Positions 11,357 to 25,578 of a stretch of DNA of 64,000 nucleotides are shown piece after piece (position 1 is the stretch's first letter; the number at the start of each line of letters is the position of its first letter). Below the pieces are notes generated by a model. The model was given only the letters and a program-made list of their open reading frames with translations. It ran no database searches and was not told the origin of the DNA. The stretch comes from Pilaira anomala (lineage: Eukaryota > Mucoromycota > Mucoromycetes > Mucorales > Mucoraceae). The translations under genes and the position numbers were made by a program. The stretch spans positions 62,001 to 126,000 of the forward strand of contig JAIXMQ010000029.1 of the NCBI GenBank assembly GCA_025716855.1, in the 5' to 3' direction.

Positions 11357-13021
11357 AAAAAAAATCCGTTCGATGAATCATTTCCCCCTTTCTTTTCTTT
11401 TTTCTTTTTTATTGAAAACTTCTAAATCTCATAATATTATACCACAACACCCACACACACACACATTGTTTGCTTAAAATGATGCAACATCCATTGTATC
11501 CGTATTCAATCCATCCTCTATAATAATCGGCATCAATTCTGTCTGCATCGATTTATCAGACACGAAGAAAGATAAATGTATTTATCAGATAAGAATCACT
11601 TTTTAACAGCATTGTTCATCGCTAAAGTCATCTTATTATTGTTGCATTCATTACATATTGGTAGCAACTTCATTTTTTTTTTAAAAAAAACAAAACTGGG
11701 CGGTGAGTTAGAAGAAAAATAAAAATTTGTAGGTGACAATTCATCCGAAAAAGAAAATTTAGTGGGTGACATACAATGGATCTCTTTGAAAACTTATTAT
11801 AAACATCATTAGAGTTTCAATTCTTTTAAGTAGATAACAAATACCCTTTTTTTTTTTTATAAAAAAGAATAATATTATGGTTTACATACATAAAAAACGG
11901 CGGGGACTTTTGACATGTAAAATGATACTTTTCTATTCTTTTGAAACTCATCACATACCTAAACTTGTACTGCTGTGGTGTGACTTTACGTATAGCTTAG
12001 AAAATACGGAAGCATCTTTGAAATACAATAGTAGTGCCGGCTATTACCAGCTCTTCAGTGGTTGCAAAATCAATATCTTTAGTACCAGGTGGGGATTTAA
12101 TGCATAGTACCTCCCAACCTCCTTATAAATATGTTACTTTATATCTATTTAATAAACTTCTCTCTCTTACCTATTATAAAAAATAAAACCAAAGGTATAA
12201 GCCAGAGGACCCACCAGATCTCGCAAGATCCCAAGTTAGGAAGTAATAGATATATTTTTTAAGTCTAAGGGCAGTCAGAAGTCTGCTACAACACTACTTG
12301 TATTTTTCATATCTTTTTTTATTACTTTTATTTCATAAATTTAAAGGGTACTCTGAGTCAATTAGTAGATAAATTCCTAGAATTACATAAAAGATTTTTA
12401 TCTCATTATGTATGATGCTCCAATCCATAGTTTAATTACTAGAAGATAGTAACTACAAATGTATTTATCTTTTCCTTTAACTACTCGCCCGAATTACCCC
12501 AGTTGAAAACTTCTGGACATTAATGATCAAAGGAAGAGTTAGACCGAAAAAGAAGCTCTTTCTACAAGAATAGCTTCAATTATGCGCCTAAAATAATTCG
12601 AAGAGTACTCAGCATTATATTGATTAATAGCAAAATAGATCATGTAAGCTATTAAACTAAGAAAACCCATCATTTAGTTTTTTTTACAAAACTTGCAGAA
12701 ATGGATCTCTTTGAATTTTACAAAATCAAGATTTTGAAATCCGCTATTTGGGCCCTTTGTCAGGCCATTCGCCCTTTCGTACTAAAAAGGTATTTACAAC
12801 AAGTTTAGTTAACCCCGATAACAAGGTTTTTTTCGGCTCTATCACTTGAAATAGATTATGATGTGACCTGTTTTTTAGCTGTAGATTAATAGTGTTGTGG
12901 AACCGTATGATGTATTCCTTACGCCCAACAATGCAAGAAAGTAGTAGTATAAAAACCTTAGCTTATTTTTTTATTCTTGAATTTTCTTTTTTTTTTTCTT
13001 TTAAATCAAAAATTAAATAAT
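11357..13021. other. Long intergenic stretch with possible organelle rRNA fragment
   Basis: No intact gene was found. A short CA run sits at 11452-11465. Reading the complementary strand around 12755-12790 gives TTTAGTACGAAAGG followed by CGAATGG, which resembles the sarcin-ricin loop region of bacterial or mitochondrial large-subunit rRNA. The match is short and could be chance. The last 100 bases before 13022 are T-rich and likely the promoter of the DUF7721 gene. Confidence 0.35.
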
Positions 13022-13897
13022 ATGTCATACAATCAAGGTGAAGCAAACTCATATCAAGGTGGTCAAGCCAACTCTTATCAAGGTAAAGTATTATTGTATT
13101 AGAACGTGTTTTAGATAAGAAGGTTTAGTGTATTTATGTTTATGATATAATAGGAGGTGAACAAGGAGGCGAACAAGATGCCTACCACGGTTATGGTCAA
13201 CCTCAACAATCCTCTGGTGGTAGTGGTGGCTATCAAAAGCCCGATGTACAACAAGCTGCTAGATATGCCAAACAACAAGCTGAAGATGATGATGATGGTA
13301 ACTAAGGAAAAAAAAAAAAAGAAGGATCCGAAATAAAAAATAAGAAAAGTAAAAACAGACAAACTTATACTTTCTATTTTAGATGATAGTATCTTCACTT
13401 CTATTCTTTCAAAGGTAATTGACCGTGATGACGATGATGATGATGCACCTCATAAGAAACAAATCGATGAAAATGAAGCCCAAGAAGCTACTAATGCTTA
13501 TGACCGAGTTTATAACCAAGGAAACACCGGAGAAGCTACATCACGCGATATGGGATCTGCAGCTGCCATGCAAGCATTCAAGATGTTCAGCGGTGGCGGA
13601 GGTAGTAGCAGTGGTGGATCTTCTAGTCAGTTGGTTGGTTTAGCTATGGGTGAAGCCATGAAGCTTTTCCAATCTCAAGGTGGATCCGGTGGTAACACCA
13701 ATCAAACTGAAATGCTTCAAAGTGCTGCCACAATGGCTTTAAAGTTATACATGACTCAACAAAGCGGAGGTAATAACAGTAGCAGTGGTGGACTTAGTTC
13801 TGTTATGGGTCTTTTGGGTAGTTTAGGCGGTCAACAACAACCTGTTGAGCAACCCAAACCAAGTGGAATGGCCGGTTTATTGGGCAAATTCTTGTAA
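13022..13897 (+). CDS. DUF7721 (beta-flanking protein family) glycine-rich protein
   Basis: Exons 13022-13082, 13154-13297 and 13383-13897 give 239 residues. The N-terminal 55 residues are repetitive (NSYQGG twice, then GGEQGGEQ) and disordered. SIFTSILSKVIDRDDDDDD and the NEAQEATNAYDRVYN, MGSAAAMQAFKMF and LVGLAMGEAMKLF helices match the fungal family known as beta-flanking protein. Further Gly/Ser linkers separate amphipathic helices, and the C-terminus MAGLLGKFL is also amphipathic. No biochemical function is established for the family and I propose none. Both introns interrupt glycine/aspartate low-complexity segments in phase 1. Confidence 0.82.
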
Positions 13898-15078
13898 TAC
13901 ATTACTAGTGTAACTTTAATACTGTATATATATATATCATATTTCTCTGAAAAAGAATAAGCAAAAACAAAATAAATTGTTTGATGTACAGTCATGTTAA
14001 TAACGTTATATATTCTATTTGTTTATTAAGTAGCTGTTTTCGATACTTTTAAACTGTATGAGCCCGAGTAATTAAGGGCTTCATGCTTACACACTAGTGA
14101 CACATATTTGGTTTGGAACTGAAAGTTACGCGTAAAAAAAAAAAGGTGATTACAGTGGTAAGCTCTATATCATGCAGGTACGCGATGCTACTAAATTTAC
14201 CTCAAACGTTATCCAGGGGATTATTAAATGCAATGCACAGTGATTTTATAAATTTCGGCTCGCCCAGTGTATTATGTTTTTATTCTATTGTAAATTCTAT
14301 TGCCAAGAGTAATCGTAAAAGTCGTAATATTTCGGAATGGCAGGATAGGACTATGTATGTATGTACATCATTTATTTATATCAGAAAACCAAAATATTAA
14401 TATCAGCCGCTGTGCAACTTTTATCTCCATTATACGGAGTCTTTATAGTATGTACTCAAGATGTTATTTATCAAAAGATAACAATCATATAGGGTGTGTC
14501 AACGGAGCATAGAGTTTTAGATTCTTAGTTTTTTAGTAATGTATAAAGTAATGAAAGAAGATTAGTTACTGCAGTCATAATAATTCGGATTTATAAATTA
14601 GTTGTACATATGTACATACCACTACTTTAGAATAAAAAAGGGTGTAGGTTGATGATATAGTGATACGTTCGAACCCAGTTTTTGAAACTTGTTGGCAGAT
14701 CTTTCTTATAAAATTAATTGATGAAATGTGAAAATAGCCAGCAGTTACAGATACTATGACTTACCCATTCATGATAAGGTAGTTCAAGTACAATGTCAAG
14801 CGAGAATTGTGATTGACATCATTGATAGCTGTATTTATTAGCAGCAGATAGACGAACGCCTTTTTAAACAAACATCAGCAATTGCTGATGCTTTACAGAG
14901 GAAGTCCGCCACCACATCAACAGATTTAAATACCCTTTTTTTTTCAATTGATCGTTGATATTGCTATTCATGGGTAGAATACATAATATCTACACCTGTT
15001 TGCACATAGATTAATGAAAAGCAAACTTATACATTGCTTCTCTGAAAAACTTACCAGAAATCGTCACCATCGGCCAAC
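13898..15078. other. Intergenic; one perfect 18-base palindrome
   Basis: No gene is supported. Open stretches of 70-95 codons at 14113-14512 have no recognisable similarity. catcagcaattgctgatg at 14873-14890 is a perfect palindrome. A gttcgaaccc word near 14665 resembles a tRNA T-loop, but no cloverleaf surrounds it. Confidence 0.45.
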
Positions 15079-15864
15079 CTACTCCAATCTCACTACATCT
15101 ACTTCGATTTGTTTAGTCGGTGTATTAAAGGGTTTTTTGGCTTCAATTAAACCGACCTCCATACCATCGATTGATTTGATTTTAGCATCTGTGGTTTGTC
15201 TTCTTTGGAACACCATGTCAGAGTTAAGATAAATATCTAAAGGTGCGTCTCTAAATTAAAAATTTTGTTTTAAAAATGAGAATTATGCTTTTTACACAAT
15301 AACAATATTGATTGAAGTAAAGTATCTTACCAGTAAACAACGAATTTGTCATTGATGTGAAATACAGCATTAACAAAAGGAGCTAAACATTTAATCTTGA
15401 AGTTATTCTCCATGTTTTTCAACTTCTGAGGAGATTTATAGTGTTGATATAGTTAAATTTATAAACGCTATTTTCTTTGTTTTTGATGAAGAAGCTACAA
15501 AAACATAAAAAAAAGAATGAAGGATTAGCTATTATATGCATATCCAAGAGCAATTCAGTATTTTAAATATCATACACGGTATTAAGTATATGTGATTATG
15601 TTAAGCGGCATTCAATGGTAAGATGTGAAAGAAGCATATCCTCAACGGCCTAATAAGCAGGTGTGGGACTAAAAAAAAAAAAATTAATATATTTGTTGCC
15701 ATTGATGCCCAAATGAAGTATCTTGTATTATGCTGTCAACAAAAGAAATACTATCAGATACGTTCCTAAAAAAAAAAAAGGGAACATGTTTGTTAGTTAT
15801 CGTCTTGTAAAATAATAGTACTGTGGGCATTAGTAACTAGAGTACTTACAATCTTTTTAGCCAT
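15079..15864 (-). pseudogene. Decayed fragment of a mucoralean multicopy hypothetical protein
   Basis: On the minus strand an ATG at 15864 opens MAKKI followed by a good donor. Further down, around 15680-15770, NVSDSISFVDSIIQ can be read. The segment 15413-15331 encodes IKCLAPFVNAVFHINDKFVVYW-like text ending in a GTAAGA donor. After 15258 follows APLDIYLNSDMVFQRRQTTDAKI and IEAKKPFNTPTKQIEVDVVRLE with a stop at 15081-15079. The pattern (CLAPFV...VYW...D...E.KK....QI..D.VRL) is one I recognise from multicopy hypothetical proteins of Rhizopus and Mucor. The visible splice joining TACTG to the next exon creates a stop, so the copy looks broken. Function is unknown and gene limits are uncertain. 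Confidence 0.4.
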
Positions 15865-17378
15865 GGTTAAAATTGATAACGTATCTGGCAGATTAAAAAA
15901 AAAAAAAAAAAAAAAAAGACTTCTTCTAGTAAATCCACGGCCATGGGAATGGGCCTAATACAATCAGCAAGAGAGGAGGACCCTGTGTCTCGAAGAAGTC
16001 TTTCTTAACCGAAAGATTTTCTAGTACCCATGATGATAAGATTTAGGCCACAGAATAATGGACCAGCCCTCTTGCCAATTGAATAAATTATCATACAAGT
16101 CTGTATTGTATGTACATATACATTAGTTCGGTACCACAGTTTTATTTTTTAATGAGGTGTTTGAGTTGTCGAGACAGTTATTTATTAGATTGGATATTTC
16201 AAGAAAACTGATACTTTGTATATATAACCCCTTATTCTTTTGAATTGAAGTAAAAGATAACAGTACATATGCATGATAAAAAGTATCGAATGGAAAATAA
16301 AAAAGAAAAAAACGAGCGCGTTGAAAACGAGTATATATTGTTATAAACGCAAACCATTAACTAAGCAAATGTTTTGCTTCATTGATGATTTGGCGGGGTA
16401 GATCCCCGCATATCTTTTTTTGGCATGACCGAGAAAAAAAACTGAAACTCTAAATTTCTTTCGTCAAGCAATATGTAATAAAGTCTTTGATGAAACGATG
16501 TATAACACGTATTACATTACAAATACAACGCATAAAAACGTCGTTCTATATATGTACATATATATATATATATATTATTAAAGGAACATAAAAGTTTGAT
16601 TTTTTTTTTGTAGTTGTTACACTATCCCAGAACAGTAATATAATGGCAGGATAGTAAAAAAAAAATTTTTTTTTATTAGTGTGTTAAAAGAAAAATAACT
16701 GTATATTTTTGGAAGGGGTGAAAAAAAAAAATAGAATATTTAACCTTGGCACAAACTATGTGCGTAGTTTGCCAAGTTAATTTTTCTTGTAAGGTATAAA
16801 CGATTATTTATTTATTTTTGTGTAAAAGATTATATTATAAATGAATTCTCGAGGAGAAATGATTAATAAAGTACTGGAACCAAAGCGACAGTACTACCAT
16901 AATTAACTGAGTTATTTAGCAGCAGCAAGTAGCAGTAATATAATAATAATGAATCAAAAAAAGACAAAGTTATGAATTGATATCATTATTATATGATTAG
17001 TGCAAATAGAATAAGAATAAAGATGTCGAGATGATAACGGAGTCTCATGATTTCTTGTTATTTAACAAACATGGTTTTTTATGCAAAAAGAAGTGAACAA
17101 GGGGATTTATTATTGAAATTAACTCAGCTTTTTTTTTTCTTTTCGTAACTTTCTCTCTCTGTCTGTCTCTCTGTCTCTCTCTCTGTCTCTCTCTCTCTCT
17201 CTACACTTATCTCCTTTTAATTATAAAAAAAAAAAAAAAACCCCTCCCCCCTTTCTTTTTTTAGATATTATAATATAAAAATAAATATGTGATTTTTTTT
17301 ATTTTTTTTTTCTTTTCTTTTTCTTTTCTTTTTTTTTTTTTTTTTTTTTTTTTTCTTCATTACTATCTTTATTTCAAC
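15865..17378. other. Intergenic; upstream region of the ankyrin gene
   Basis: No gene was recognised. It has many homopolymers, a TA run at 16559-16576, a CT-rich tract at 17151-17203, and a T-rich leader (about 17290-17354) immediately before the ankyrin start. An imperfect inverted repeat (cttggc ... gccaag) lies at 16745-16776. The long pyrimidine leader is typical of the strong promoters in this window. Confidence 0.45.
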
Positions 17379-18981
17379 ATGTACGAAAATAAAAAGGAAA
17401 AAAAAGATTATTCACTTGGTTTACATGGAGCTGCTATGAACGGCAACGTTGGTAATGAATAAAAAAGTTATAATAAAAGTTATAATCTTATTTTAACTTG
17501 TAAAAATAAAATAAAATAGGTCTTGTCAAATTCGCACTAGACCATGGTGCAGCTATTGATTCTGTGGTCAATGGTTATATGCCTTTGCAATTAGCTTGTA
17601 TCAGTGAAAATCATATTGCTGTAGTTCAATATTTAATTGATAGAGGTGCTGATGTAAACGCTCAAAGGTAATATATATATATATATGATATTTATTCATA
17701 AACTATGATACTTATTAAAAAAAAAAAAGGTGGTCAAAGAAACATGTCGCAGATAAATCACAAGCAGTGGCAGGGGCAACAGGTTCAACTGCGTTACATG
17801 TCGCGTGTGCGAATGGTTGTACTAAAATCGTCGATTTATTATTAAGAAATGGAGCCAAAATAAACGTAAAAGATAAATACGGTTCAAGACCTATTGATGT
17901 AGCAGCCGCAAAGAATCATGCTGAAATTGTGAAATTATTAGATACTTTTGGATCTATGCAACAAATGTTGAAAGGATTACAAGAAGGTACAACAAAGCAA
18001 CATCATATCACTGAAGAAATCGGTAGAAGATCGATGGATACATCATTATATACACAACAACAACAATTAAGAGCTGATAGACTACGTAGACCTTCTTTAC
18101 CTTCCGTATTTGAATCTCAAAAATTAGATATACCTGATATTTCTACTTTACCTCCTTTACCTTCAAGACATAGTTTAAATACCCCAAGACCTTCTCCAGA
18201 TGAATTATTAAATTTAACTAAGCCAAGAAGATATCAACATTATTTTCAACCACAACAACCAAAAGAAGATTGGTATAGTTATGGTGTTGTGAATCATTTT
18301 GAAGATGAAAATTATTTGACTTCTTTAGAAAGAAGAGCATTCGGTTTATCTTCTCCTACTGCTATCATGGATGGAGATGAACCTAATATGAGATCATCTC
18401 GTACTTCTCTTGATAACAGACGTCCTTCTCTTGATTCAGTTCCATTAAAGAGATGTAGTTCAGATGGTGGTCATTTAAGAACAACTGCTTTAATGAATGC
18501 TATGGCTGCAAACAATATTTCTTTACAAGATGATGAATTTGGTAATATTATTCAAGTAGATGATGAAGATGATGATGATGAAGAAGCAGCAGCAGCAGCA
18601 GAAGAAGAAGAAGTAACATTAGGGGATGATGATAAAACTCAAATATCATCAGTAACAGAGGAACCACCAAGGCCTTCACTTTATGAAGAAAGACCTGAAT
18701 TAGAATCACTTGAAAAAGTAAAGAAAACTTGGTTTTCAACGGGTAGAAAATCAGTTGATATCTATCCAACCGGTAGACCTTCACTTGAAAATAATAGAAG
18801 AAGTAGTCTTGATTTTAGACCTAGTTTTGATGGTTTATCTCAATTAGCAAAAAAGAGTATGGAAGGTTTATCACGTAAAAGTATTGATGTGGATTATATA
18901 CCTGAAGATGGTAAGAAATCAACTAAAGGTTTTTTATCAAAATGGTGGTCTACTTCTACTACCTCAAATAACGTTAAATAA
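17379..18981 (+). CDS. Ankyrin-repeat protein with long disordered tail
   Basis: Exons 17379-17451, 17520-17667 and 17730-18981 give 490 residues. Repeats read LHGAAMNGNVGLVKFALDHGA, MPLQLACISENHIAVVQYLIDRGADVNAQ, TALHVACANGCTKIVDLLLRNGAKINVKD and RPIDVAAAKNHAEIVKLL, that is four ankyrin units in about 160 residues. The rest is Ser/Pro/Arg-rich with recurrent RRPSL / RRSSLD / RKSVD motifs that look like basophilic kinase sites, and an acidic DDEDDDDEEAAAAAEEEE run near residue 360. This suggests a phosphorylated scaffold, but no specific ortholog is recognised. The second intron ends in an A run directly before the acceptor AG rather than a pyrimidine tract. Confidence 0.82.
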
Positions 18982-19049
18982 AGAAGAAGGAATAAACTGT
19001 TGATCAGATATACCCCCCTCAAGCACACAGCCATAGCAACCATATCAAC

Positions 19050-19199
19050 CATAGCAACCACAACCACAACAACCACAACAACCACAACAACCACAACAAC
19101 CACAACAACCACAACAACCACAACAACCACAACAACCACAACAACCACAACAACCACAACAACCACAACAACCACAACAACCACAACGACCACAACAAA
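19050..19199. repeat. 9-base tandem repeat (accacaaca)n
   Basis: About 15 near-perfect copies of a 9-base unit lie between the stops of the ankyrin gene and WDR5. Because the period is a multiple of three it is open in several frames (poly-Thr on one strand, poly-Val or Leu/Trp on the other), but these are not genes. It is probably 3' untranslated or intergenic minisatellite. Confidence 0.85.
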
Positions 19200-19293
19200 C
19201 GCACATCATTTTATATTATATATACATATTACATATAAATAAACATTTTTTTTTTTTTTATTATTATTAAAAATTATCATGTTTTATTATTTG

Positions 19294-20905
<1,612 letters not shown>

Positions 20906-21138
20906 GTTTAACTTTGAATCGAAAAAACTCTTTTTATTATTTTTATTATTATGATAGGCGGGATTTTTTTTTATAGAAAAAAAAAGTAGAAGAAGGAAAT
21001 ATTAAATGATACTCTTTTTTTTTTCTTCTTCTAAAGAACTGAACAAAAAAAAAAAAAAAGGGCGTAAAAGAGTGATTGTTTGAAAGAAAAAAAAAAGAGA
21101 AAAAAAAACATTGGTGACTGTTGTCGGGGTTGATCACT

Positions 21139-22592
21139 TTAATAAGTGTACTTTTCTTCAGCACCAGAAGATTTAGGTATTTGACTGATGTAGAGATCAG
21201 AAGTAGAAGGGTAATCTGGAGTAACGTTGACTGTTGTATTGGTTGATACAACACCAGATGAGATACGATTATCAGATTGATTAGCTTCTTTTCGATGCAT
21301 AGGAATAAGTGTTTGAGGACTATGCGATGTAGACGCGAGTTCAAAACTAGAGGTACGGCTGTTCATTGTTTTTATTGCTGCCTCATCAAATCCATCATCA
21401 TCATCATCATCATTGTTATTATCTTCAGATTTTTTCTTTAATCTGAATTGTTGAAGTAATAAGTAACTAGTGATAACCCCTATAAAAATGAAAATTGAGT
21501 TATACGTATAACAAGTATTTTTTTTTTTTAAAAAATTTACAGTCAAAAGCGTAAAGATCGGCAGATAATCCTCCCATGACGCGACAAGAAACTAGAATTG
21601 CGGTAACTATGTTAGAAATAATAACGCAGACGCTATATATAAAAGCCCAAATTAGTAATTGAATTGATATGTTTTACATAAATATCAAAAACTTACGAGA
21701 AAAAAATACCACTTGATAAAAGTGTTTTATGTAAAGTGTTTCCGAAAACACGATAATGACGGTAAATGACCATTAAAAAGGCAATAGACAGAAACACGTT
21801 ACTAGTAACATCAAGTCCTAGTTTTGCTAAAGCTGGCCATTCTACTATTATAATAATTTGATTGTTAATAAAAAAAATAAACTTTTTTTTTTTTATAAAA
21901 AAAAACCACATTTAACTTACAATTTTGCAGCTATTTTTTTTTTTTTTTTTTTTTTGAAAAAAGTTAATACAAGGAAACAAATGATAGGAATAGAATACTT
22001 ACAATACAATTTCCTAAAATATCTTTATGTGAAGGAATCCTTCCTAGTGTTGCAAAGATAATGATCAAGGCCAAATAGCCCAAATTAATTAATGATCCTA
22101 TCACGAGAAGATATCTAGGTCGATCGTGACAGATGTAAGCTTTGTATAATAAGATAGTTTGAACACAACATCCACCCAAGTTGACTACAATAATTGATGC
22201 CATAAATCGCTAAAAAAAATATATATATAATTATATATAGGTTAGCAAAAAGGAACATATTTGGGTTGATTGTAAAAAGAAAAAAAAAAATTACGTACAA
22301 AATCACAACTTAAATCAGTTAACGGATTTAAAACACTACAAATGATAGAAATAAAAGAAAAAATCGTCTCAAAAACAACTGCAAAATGAATCCATTTTCG
22401 AACTTTATAAGCTATAATGCTTGCTTTAATCACTTGCAATACAGTAATAGCGAGACATGCACTCATGTATGCCACTGCAGATATTGTATGTCTGAAATAC
22501 CATTGCGTTTCTCGATTCAAATCTTTGTATTCGACTTGCGTAGGCACAACATTTGCAAAATATAATCCGTAATCTGTTATATTACCACTCAT
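21139..22592 (-). CDS. Seven-helix membrane protein with acidic/serine-rich tail
   Basis: Exons 22592-22299, 22209-22003, 21930-21921 (10 bases), 21844-21697, 21632-21541 and 21479-21139 give 363 residues. Hydrophobic segments lie near residues 36-56, 68-88, 100-122, 132-154, 175-195, 205-230 and 238-258, matching a seven-helix topology with a short glycosylatable N-terminus (MSGNIT). The C-terminal 100 residues are hydrophilic, with DDDDDD and many Ser/Thr, as in signalling receptors. I recognise no named receptor family, and GPCR-like is inference from topology alone. The 10-base micro-exon is required to keep the fourth and fifth helices in one frame. Confidence 0.68.
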
Positions 22593-24763
22593 AATAATAG
22601 TAGTTTATGGTTTTTTTTTTAAAAAAAAATAAAAAAAAGGGGGGGAGGGGAGAAGGAAGAAAAAAAAGAGTGAATAGTTTGAAAGGAAAGAGGAAATATG
22701 GATTTCATTATATGATCATCCCCGGGTTTATATACTCCCACTATTAGGTAACAAATAAGAGGCAAGTGTGGTAATGCAACTATCTCCTACTTATTGACTC
22801 TTACACAAAAGCTAAAATAAGAGGCAAAACAAAAATAAACCTTGATCCGAAAGGTTCATTATATGTGGGACATGAACGTTTGAAGTCGATTGACAAAGGC
22901 ACGTCCCTTTAGTTACTTTATTACATTTTAGACATGGCAGGAGATAAAAAAAGAAAAAAAAAGAAGGATAAATCCTTGTTCATGTCATATATAAATGGAA
23001 GTATTCATTGACTATAAAGACAAACAGATCCCAAACTATATGTATTATTTTACTCTATAATTAAGCTTTAACGGTACACTTCAAATTCAGGGAGTTAAAA
23101 CACAATTTTTTTTACTTTTTTGGAATCCTTTTGTTCGCCTAAACAGGAAAGTTGATTTTTTTTTTCTCTTTAAAAGTGCTTACACATCGGCAGAAAAAAA
23201 AAAAAAAAAAAAATGAAACTATAATTCCGTGACATCTCAGTGGACATTTTTTAGTACGCTCTAAAAATAATAATCTGGTTGTACATTAGCATTGTTTTTT
23301 TCTAACCATCAACAAAAGAAATTGGAAATTATATTCAAAATTATTTCTGTTTGAAAGTCATAATAAACTTTCTTGCCTCATTACACATCATGCTTTTCTT
23401 TTCCCCTAACTACACTCAATCCACGAACAGACGCAATGCAGCTTTAAAAAAGTGCTCCGTTGTGCTGCTTCGGAATCCCTCATTCTGCATTCTCGTAACA
23501 CTTTGTGTAGAAGTTGTATTTGACATGACGCGACCAGTAATCTTTGATTATTTCACGCGAATCAAGTTTTGTTGTACAATATGATTTAGTTGTCTAGTAA
23601 TACAAATCGTTATATTCTATCTAATGATCATTTGTAGAAAAACAAGTGCCCGTTTTGACCAACGTTGCCGAAATAAATGTGAATTATATATCTATTGGGT
23701 TTGTCTGTAATGAGGATATAGAGTTTTTTTTTTTTTTTTAAAAAAAAAAAAGGTTTTTGGCCTACTAATAATGCCCAAATATTTTATGTCTTATTCGATC
23801 TATATCAATCAGTTTTATACAATATATTATAACAAAAACTACAACAATAACTACTCAAAACCATTATTAAATAAATGAGAACTGAACTGTCAGTTCCTTT
23901 AAATGGTTACTTACCTCTCACTGATATAGTCAGGTAACACTATTCTTTTAAATTAAATGTTACGTTGTACACTTTAATTACATAACGGATCTTTCTAGCC
24001 TCTACCTCAAGCTACAACTATACCTGGTCCTTACATATTAACAAGTGATGGCTTTATTATAAAGGAAAGGCACATGTATTTTAATGTAATAAGCTCTTAA
24101 TGATTAGCAGAGCAAAAACTGAAACCTTCTATATATATGTTAAAAAAAAGTACGTACTGCCGTTTTGACTCGCAGCTTATTCTCACCGTGTTCCTTACAA
24201 CAATTGGGTTGGCCAGAAAATTAACTACCCGCCTTCTTTTTGAAGACACTTTCACAGCTAACTAATAAACTTTCTTCAGGCAACCACATACACTTTAATC
24301 TTTTCTATAGTAGTCCAAGTTCTTGATTGCTTAATTGTATTATATAAATGATATTATTATATGGCTTGCGAATTCTAATTAAATTCACTTTGACTAAATA
24401 ATGATGATTGCTTTTTAGGATCAATGCAATATTAATTTCCTGGCTCTTTGATTATCTTTCAAAGGGAGCTGCTTATAAAAAATATATAGCCACTACCGAG
24501 TAATATACTGTATGTACATACATACAATACATAATGTTGAATATATTATTTTATGTTGCTACAGATACAATTTTCTTTTTATACATATTATCATAGATGT
24601 ATAAAAGAAAATACAAATACAAAAAAAAAAAAAAAAAAAAAAGCTAATTGCTGTCGATTGTATGTATACCAAAATTATTTTCTGAGCGACCTTTAGTTAA
24701 GCAAAATCTTCGAAAAATAACTGAAATCAGTAAAATAAAAATTTATTTACAACGCTCTTTCAA
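22593..24763. other. Long intergenic stretch, no supported gene
   Basis: AT-rich with several homopolymers (23155-23170, 23193-23212, 23727-23751, 24620-24642). A 77-codon open stretch at 23351-23584 and a possible small spliced frame starting MRTELSVPLNGYLPLTDIV at 23876 have no recognisable similarity. I see no RNA gene or repeat family. Confidence 0.4.
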
Positions 24764-25360
24764 CTAATCTTCTTCTTCTGCTTCAAACTTTTGTTGAGCT
24801 TCAGCATTAGCTACTACTTCGGCAAGATTAGCATCCTTATCACCTTCAAGTCTTAAACGAATAATCTCATAAATGGCGCGTTGTGTTTTACGATCCAACT
24901 TTTCCATTTTCTTTTCGACGTCTCTCTTTAAATCCCAATTCGGTTTCTTTGGTGCTAAATTGAAGAGATCCTACTAAAAGAATTAGATTTTCTAAAAGTT
25001 TCTTTTTTTAAAACTATGTTTATATGAATAGACCTACCACTTCTTCTTTTTGTTTCTCTGCAGCTTGAGCTAACGCTGTTTTTGTAAGATCCTTTGTTTC
25101 TGATTCGATAGTATCACCAATGTCGTTAGGTGTTGCAATTTCAACGTGTTCCCTTAATTTATCGTCGTTGGGTGTATAACTTCTAAACTTGAGAGCTCTG
25201 TAATAACAAATAATTAAGTATATTTTTATTGTTCACCCCTCCTCTCTCACCCTTACTTTTCAGCTTCATCGCTTGTCTTGTCTATTTGTGCATTACTACT
25301 TAATTTTCTCTTTCTAATGGCAGCAAGACGTTCCTTTCTTTTTTGGGCTTCTTGATCCAT
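24764..25360 (-). CDS. CWF18: CCDC12/Cwf18, spliceosome-associated coiled-coil protein
   Basis: Exons 25360-25257, 25197-25038 and 24970-24764 give 156 residues, close to human CCDC12 (166). The N-terminus AQKRKERLAAIRKRK, the central KFRSYTPNDDKLREH and the C-terminal DLFNLAPKKPNWDLKRDVEKKMEKLDRKTQRAIYEIIRLRL are direct counterparts of human CCDC12 and fission yeast Cwf18, which are components of the activated spliceosome (Bact/NTC-associated). An acidic C-terminus ends the protein. The gene is intact and its introns are 59 and 67 bases. Confidence 0.92.
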
Positions 25361-25578
25361 ATTAATTTTATAAAAAAAAAGAAAGAAAAGTAAACTGGTT
25401 GACCCTGCCTGTGTAAAGTTTCTTTTTGAAATAAAATCCTGTACAGTGGTGACGGGTTCAATTGGCGGATTTTTTTTTTTATTATCTCAATTGGCGTATT
25501 AATAAAATCCAATTGGCCAAATGACGTTTTTTACCTTCTACTTAATAAACTTTTAACTTGAGTAATAAACCCTTTTTT

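Noticed and set aside
14655..14690. tRNA T-loop-like gttcgaaccc
   Set aside because: No acceptor, D or anticodon stems can be built around it.
19000..19242. Open frames of 60-99 codons (poly-Thr, poly-Val, Leu/Trp) over the accacaaca array
   Set aside because: They are a consequence of a 9-base tandem repeat with no stop in several frames on both strands; no gene context.
23351..23584. 77-codon frame with hydrophobic start
   Set aside because: No ATG at the start, no similarity, no splice context; expected by chance in 2 kb of AT-rich DNA.
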